A stretch of 64,000 nucleotides of DNA from Channallabes apus. Its lineage: Eukaryota > Chordata > Actinopteri > Siluriformes > Clariidae. This document shows, piece by piece, positions 61,201-64,000 of the stretch (position 1 is its first letter; every line of letters begins with the position of its first letter). The notes beneath the pieces were generated by a model. It saw only the letters and a program-made list of their open reading frames with translations. It was not told the origin of the DNA and searched no databases. Location: the NCBI GenBank assembly GCA_030522415.1, contig CM060109.1:33672892-33736891 (forward strand), in the 5' to 3' direction. The position numbers and the translations under genes were made by a program.

Positions 61201-64000
61201 TTTCCCCTGCAACACCCCCACCCACGCCACATTACGAGCCCACTCCAGGAATGGAAGAGGGCTCAGATTCAGAGAAAGACGAATTCATGCTGAGGCTTAT
61301 GAGGTCCCTTTCTGAGGAAGCTGTCAACAATGTAGATGAAGATGATGAGCAGGAAGAGGGTCTCAACACTGCAGCCCATAACACAGAGCAAAGTCCCAGT
61401 GTGGGAAACAAAATGATTGAAAAAAGTGCTTTGCGTTATGCTGAGCGTTTAGCATGCCATATTGTTTCCATGGCAACTGAGATGGATACATTAAGCATTG
61501 GTGATGTGAGTAAGCCAGAGATGGAAAAAGATAACGAGAATGTTGCTTTGCATAGTGCACAATTCTCAGAACAGACCTTAAACTCCTTGTGGACTTATGC
61601 TGGGGAAATTGCTGGGGAAGTCATCAGTGATGTAAAGAGGATGATGAGGTCCAGCACTTGCCATCACAAAACTCTCAAAAGAGGATCTTTTAAGTCAGAT
61701 AAGCCACACCCTGGTGGCTGGGATTACTGTCACTTTGTCAGTAAAACTAACCAGTGGTCAAATGATTTCATTCTGCCAGTTCCTAGTCCTCAGAGTAACA
61801 CTTCAAGTAGAATCCTGTCTCAGTCTGAATCCAGAAGCTGTGAAGCTACTGATGATTATACAGGATATGTTATCAAGGTACTTAAAAAAGATGGAGGAAA
61901 CCGTGAACTTATCCTTGATCAGTATGCCAGTCAGCTGGCTTATAAATCTATTAAAGCAGGCCTATCTCATGCTGCACAGAAAATCAAACAGAAGTCCACT
62001 CTAAGAATGAGCTCATCTCGACATTTACAACAAGAGGGCGGCCGTAGCATTTGCAAGATCCCAGCATCTGAGTCGTCTCTTGCCATTCTCGCCACAGGAC
62101 AAGAAGGGGGGGCCTCTAGTGAATCCATGCTGTGTGTTTGTCAAGATGTTGAAAGCGTTGGTGGGAAGGAATACATGGAACTTGTAAACTTTGCAGAGTC
62201 CTTGGCCTACAATATTACATGTGATGTCACACGAAAGCTAAGAACGTCTTCAATTAGGCTTCCAAAATCACTTACAGACTCCTGTCTTTACAGGAAGTCC
62301 AATGTTGAAGACATGGCAGAAAATGTAATCAAAAGTGCATTTTCCTGTTCAGTTTTGTCATACAGTGGGAAAAACAGGCAGTATCACAGCACCAGCAGCT
62401 TAGATGATGGAAATTACAATAACGGTGTTATGCAAGTAATTGAGCATTATGCCAGGAAGATTGTTGATGACACGTTGGAAATGACTCTAGGGTCTACAGC
62501 TCTTCAGACAGCAGAAGAGAGGAGGTCTTTGGACCTCGGTTCTTTCACTGAGAAACTGACCGAGGCATACAAGGCTTGTCGGTACTGTCAAGCAAGAGAT
62601 TGCTCTTTTTGTAAAAATTGTCACCTTAAGTATCATGGAATGCAGAAGAGAATGCAACAAGACTCGGACACAGTAGTTGGTTTTGAAATTCCCAAAATCC
62701 ACATCGATTTGGACAAGAGAGCAGTTTTTGCTGAAGAAATGGTATCTGCAGCACTTGAGAAAGCGAAGAAGGAACATAGCAGCACCAGCTTAAATGCGGA
62801 CAGTGGGATTGGACATGATGGCGCAAGCTTTGCAGAAAGCCTTACCACAGAGATCATGACGTCTGCGTTGTCCAACATCTGCCAAACCACCAACCTCAGG
62901 TAAACAACAAAGATGACTAGTTTTGTAAAAAAAAAAAAAAAGTAATAACTTTAAGTTTGTACCTCTGTAGAAATATGGCTCATCAGTTGCTCAAATATTG
63001 TGGGTTTCTTAGTCATTAACATTTCCTGTTTTGATGTAATATTGGACAAATTTAGGTAAGTGATTTGATTTTAATTACAAATATTGAATTGCTATAATGT
63101 AGTTCATTGTGATTTTTATTATAATTTGGTTACATGTGACCTTAATTTTCGATTTTTCTATTGGTTGAAAAATAATACTCTATAATTACACTACGATGTT
63201 ATGTGGTGTATAGTTATGTGCAAATCCGTCCCATCAATCTAATAAATGGCATGTGCATGTAAAATAGCAATACTCTTTCTAGCCAAGCAACCATTGCTCT
63301 GACTTCAAGCATCGCTTCAGTCATATTTTTTACATGTATTACTTTTAAAACATCTTTGCTTTCTTAAGCGACTATCTACTCTATATGGGTTTCAGTGCCC
63401 CTGGTAGTGAGAGTGTCAACGTGACCGAGTCGACTGTCAGTCAGCAGCTGAATCTAAGTGTGGGGGATGACAGTCTTGGCAGCTGGTCTAATCTGAGCTT
63501 TGAAGAAGACCATCCTGATGAAAGTAGTAGCTTCCATCATTTAAGTGACAGGTAATTTTTAGGTTCAGTAGCTCGAAGAAATTTACTTGGATTACTAACC
63601 CCTCATCGGCTTTTCGGGTTCTAAACACACTTATATTTTTCCACTTGAACACTGTTCACAATTGACAGGATATAATTAGGAAATGCCAGAGAATGCAATG
63701 CATAAATGTAATGTTTCAAGAAGCTGGAACAGTGGTGCTTAATTTAGCTGTCCAAAACAAAAGAAATAAATAAAATAAGTGATTGCAAAAGATGCAAAAA
63801 AAATAAAAATTTTATTGTCCGGTGACATTTGGTTGAGGATTATGTTTCTGGCTCCTCTGTATTTTGAACATTAACTTGAGGTCTTTATACGACTTAGGTT
63901 TTCCCAAAACGACGACTCATCTATGCCAAAAATAATTTCTTGCTCATTTTATAGATACTGCACTCACTTATGGAAAATTGTTCATTCCACAAACAGCAAA
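52199..64000 (+). CDS. AKAP11: A-kinase anchor protein 11 (AKAP220), 3' end outside window
   Basis: This scaffold tethers protein kinase A regulatory subunits together with phosphatase 1, GSK3 and other partners. Coding exons: 52229-52291 (exon from 52199), 56505-56615, 57481-57534, 57770-57901, 58172-58415, 58618-62899 and 63396-63551. They give about 1680 residues in one frame; human AKAP11 is about 1900, so one or more exons lie beyond 64000. Landmarks agree with my memory of human AKAP11: DDDTNQSVSSIEEDFVTAFE, SPSPIIFLDEVGYQKSLKAK, FAADLAEELVFEGIMEVCQF, TPPSTP and the anchoring helix HYARKIVDDTLEMTLGS. It follows DGKH in the same direction, as in human. Confidence 0.96.
52861..53472 (-). 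mobile_element. hAT element remnant with BED-finger fragment
   Basis: TAGGGGTGAGCGATATAACC and GGTATATCGCCCAACCCTA are inverted ends. The flanking 8 bases AGAGCTAC and TCTGCTAC share the last five. On the minus strand 53015-53365 encodes SSVLWNWFRYKKSD and NTSNLFYHLKSKHPNEY, like the N-terminal BED zinc finger of hAT transposases; the catalytic part is missing. Confidence 0.7.
53480..56504 (+). other. AKAP11 intron, right part
   Basis: A MITE is at 54024-54589. The rest is AT-rich, with a few antisense ORFs under 100 codons that have no domain. I see no exon. Confidence 0.5.
54024..54589. mobile_element. Tc1/mariner-like MITE, relative of 25323-25776
   Basis: TA precedes CACACCTGTCAAAGGTTTGG and follows CATCCAAACTTATCACTGG-TACTT. 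Internal GAAATCACCTCAG and GTTATGAAGGCTTTACAG match the reverse complement of the copy in the DGKH intron. Confidence 0.7.
56505..56615 (+). CDS. AKAP11: AKAP11 exon 3
   Basis: It encodes TVRESSALSLRSLLRNRKEL and ends ARESQCLQQ. Human has SLLQSQKEL and DCLQQ at this place. Phase 0 at both ends. A poly(A) tract (56648-56666) follows in the intron. Confidence 0.9.
57481..57534 (+). CDS. AKAP11: AKAP11 micro-exon of 18 codons
   Basis: It encodes IHFICLPSATEGEEFTLQ, corresponding to human VTFLGFNEETDAAHIQ. The acceptor is CTATTAG. The donor is GCAAGT, making this a GC-AG intron. Length is a multiple of three, so skipping would keep the frame. Confidence 0.85.
57770..57901 (+). CDS. AKAP11: AKAP11 exon 5
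   Basis: It encodes TVTSLSTELLELLRSLHVHT and then DEEVLLIKDPKRTLDRKDGK. The human equivalent has LPDILNSLHFCSLNENEIIC. Phase 0; donor GTACTG. Confidence 0.88.
58172..58415 (+). CDS. AKAP11: AKAP11 exon 6
   Basis: It encodes MCILRHGSPQQISVCTMLGL, NRYTTGIRYALEVQ and DDDTNQSVSSIEEDFVTAFE. The last stretch is nearly identical to human. The donor splits a glycine/valine codon. Confidence 0.95.
58618..62899 (+). CDS. AKAP11: AKAP11 giant exon (4282 bp)
   Basis: It encodes assembled residues 202 to about 1629 without a stop. Seen in order: FFAT-like EFFDSFD (59019); repeated F/Y-A-x-x-L helices (59664, 59948, 60075, 61428, 61593, 61921, 62187, 62445, 62827); proline-rich TPPSTP (61104) and ATPPPTP (61209); a cysteine cluster CRYCQARDCSFCKNC (62577); and the RII-anchoring helix (62427-62495). 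Large single exons of this kind are typical of AKAP11 genes. The canonical KVQF phosphatase-1 motif is replaced by SALRY at 61425-61439. Confidence 0.96.
62427..62495 (+). other. AKAP11 protein kinase A (RII) anchoring helix
   Basis: VMQVIEHYARKIVDDTLEMT, residues from about 1472, is an amphipathic helix with V/I/L/A at the spacing of RII-binding sites and corresponds to human VQAVEQYAKKVVDDTLELT. All hydrophobic contact positions are conserved or conservatively changed. Confidence 0.85.
62900..63395 (+). other. AKAP11 intron
   Basis: Begins GTAAAC and ends TTTCAG; AT-rich; poly(A) run at 62928-62941. No repeat with recognisable ends. Confidence 0.85.
63396..63551 (+). CDS. AKAP11: AKAP11 exon 8
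   Basis: It encodes APGSESVNVTESTVSQQLNL and GDDSLGSWSNLSFEEDHPDE, then SSSFHHLSD. It is nearly the same as human in SWSxLSFEDEHxDESSSFHHL. SWSNL amid acidic residues resembles a W-x-x-L LC3-interacting motif. Donor GTAATT splits the arginine/serine codon. Confidence 0.95.
63552..64000 (+). other. AKAP11 intron, cut by the window end
   Basis: AT-rich; no acceptor followed by AKAP11-like coding sequence up to the last base. Confidence 0.7.

Noticed and set aside
60328..61293. Additional ORFs in other frames within the AKAP11 giant exon
   Set aside because: Shadows of the 1418-codon frame, whose protein matches AKAP11 throughout.
1..64000. CRISPR arrays, operons or bacterial features
   Set aside because: All genes are spliced vertebrate genes or eukaryotic transposons; the tandem repeats lack unique spacers.

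Overview
This is nuclear genomic DNA from a teleost fish. The evidence is interrupted vertebrate genes with GT-AG introns, fish-type tRNA-derived SINEs, Tc1/mariner and hAT fragments, long (GT)n tracts and a Ty3/gypsy chromovirus. The repeats would suit an otophysan (catfish or characin-like) fish, but that is only an impression.

Two protein-coding genes lie head to tail on the + strand. From 4310 to 26209 are 24 coding exons of diacylglycerol kinase eta (DGKH): the second half of the first C1 finger, the second C1 finger, the split catalytic domain, the accessory domain and a C-terminal SAM domain, followed by a roughly 3.5 kb 3' UTR. The PH domain and the first half of C1 finger 1 lie upstream of the window. 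From about 46 kb to beyond the right edge is AKAP11 (AKAP220): a probable 5' UTR exon, five short coding exons, one 4.28 kb exon and one more exon at 63.4 kb; the last exons lie outside. DGKH and AKAP11 are also neighbours in the same orientation on human 13q14, so the order is conserved. Both proteins act in lipid/cAMP signalling, but the sequence shows no shared regulation.

The 16 kb between the genes is almost all mobile DNA in nested layers. An inverted pair of ~420 bp repeat copies (30613-31018 and 41395-41822) was entered by a Ty3/gypsy element on the minus strand (31034-40984), which has apparently identical 371 bp LTRs and a GCAAT target duplication. Its pol gene was then split by a 4.8 kb DNA transposon (32980-37794) with terminal inverted repeats and a TA duplication. 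That transposon carries an internal duplication, a SINE with a tRNA-Ile-like head, and a promoter/exon-like module. No comparable ORF for its own transposase is visible.

The most instructive system is the gypsy element. It resembles the Tf1/sushi chromovirus group: chromodomain at the end of pol, an 11-nt self-priming site that overlaps the gag start codon and matches the predicted 5' end of the RNA, and a GGGAAAC -1 frameshift heptamer between gag and pol, the heptamer known from the domesticated sushi relative PEG10. Other notable items are a 112-bp near-perfect inverted repeat 146 nt before a DGKH catalytic exon, a discrete duplicated unit with a reverse-transcriptase fragment in a DGKH intron, and features of the fish AKAP11 (no KVQF-type PP1 docking motif at its expected place, a five-cysteine cluster, a FFAT-like motif).
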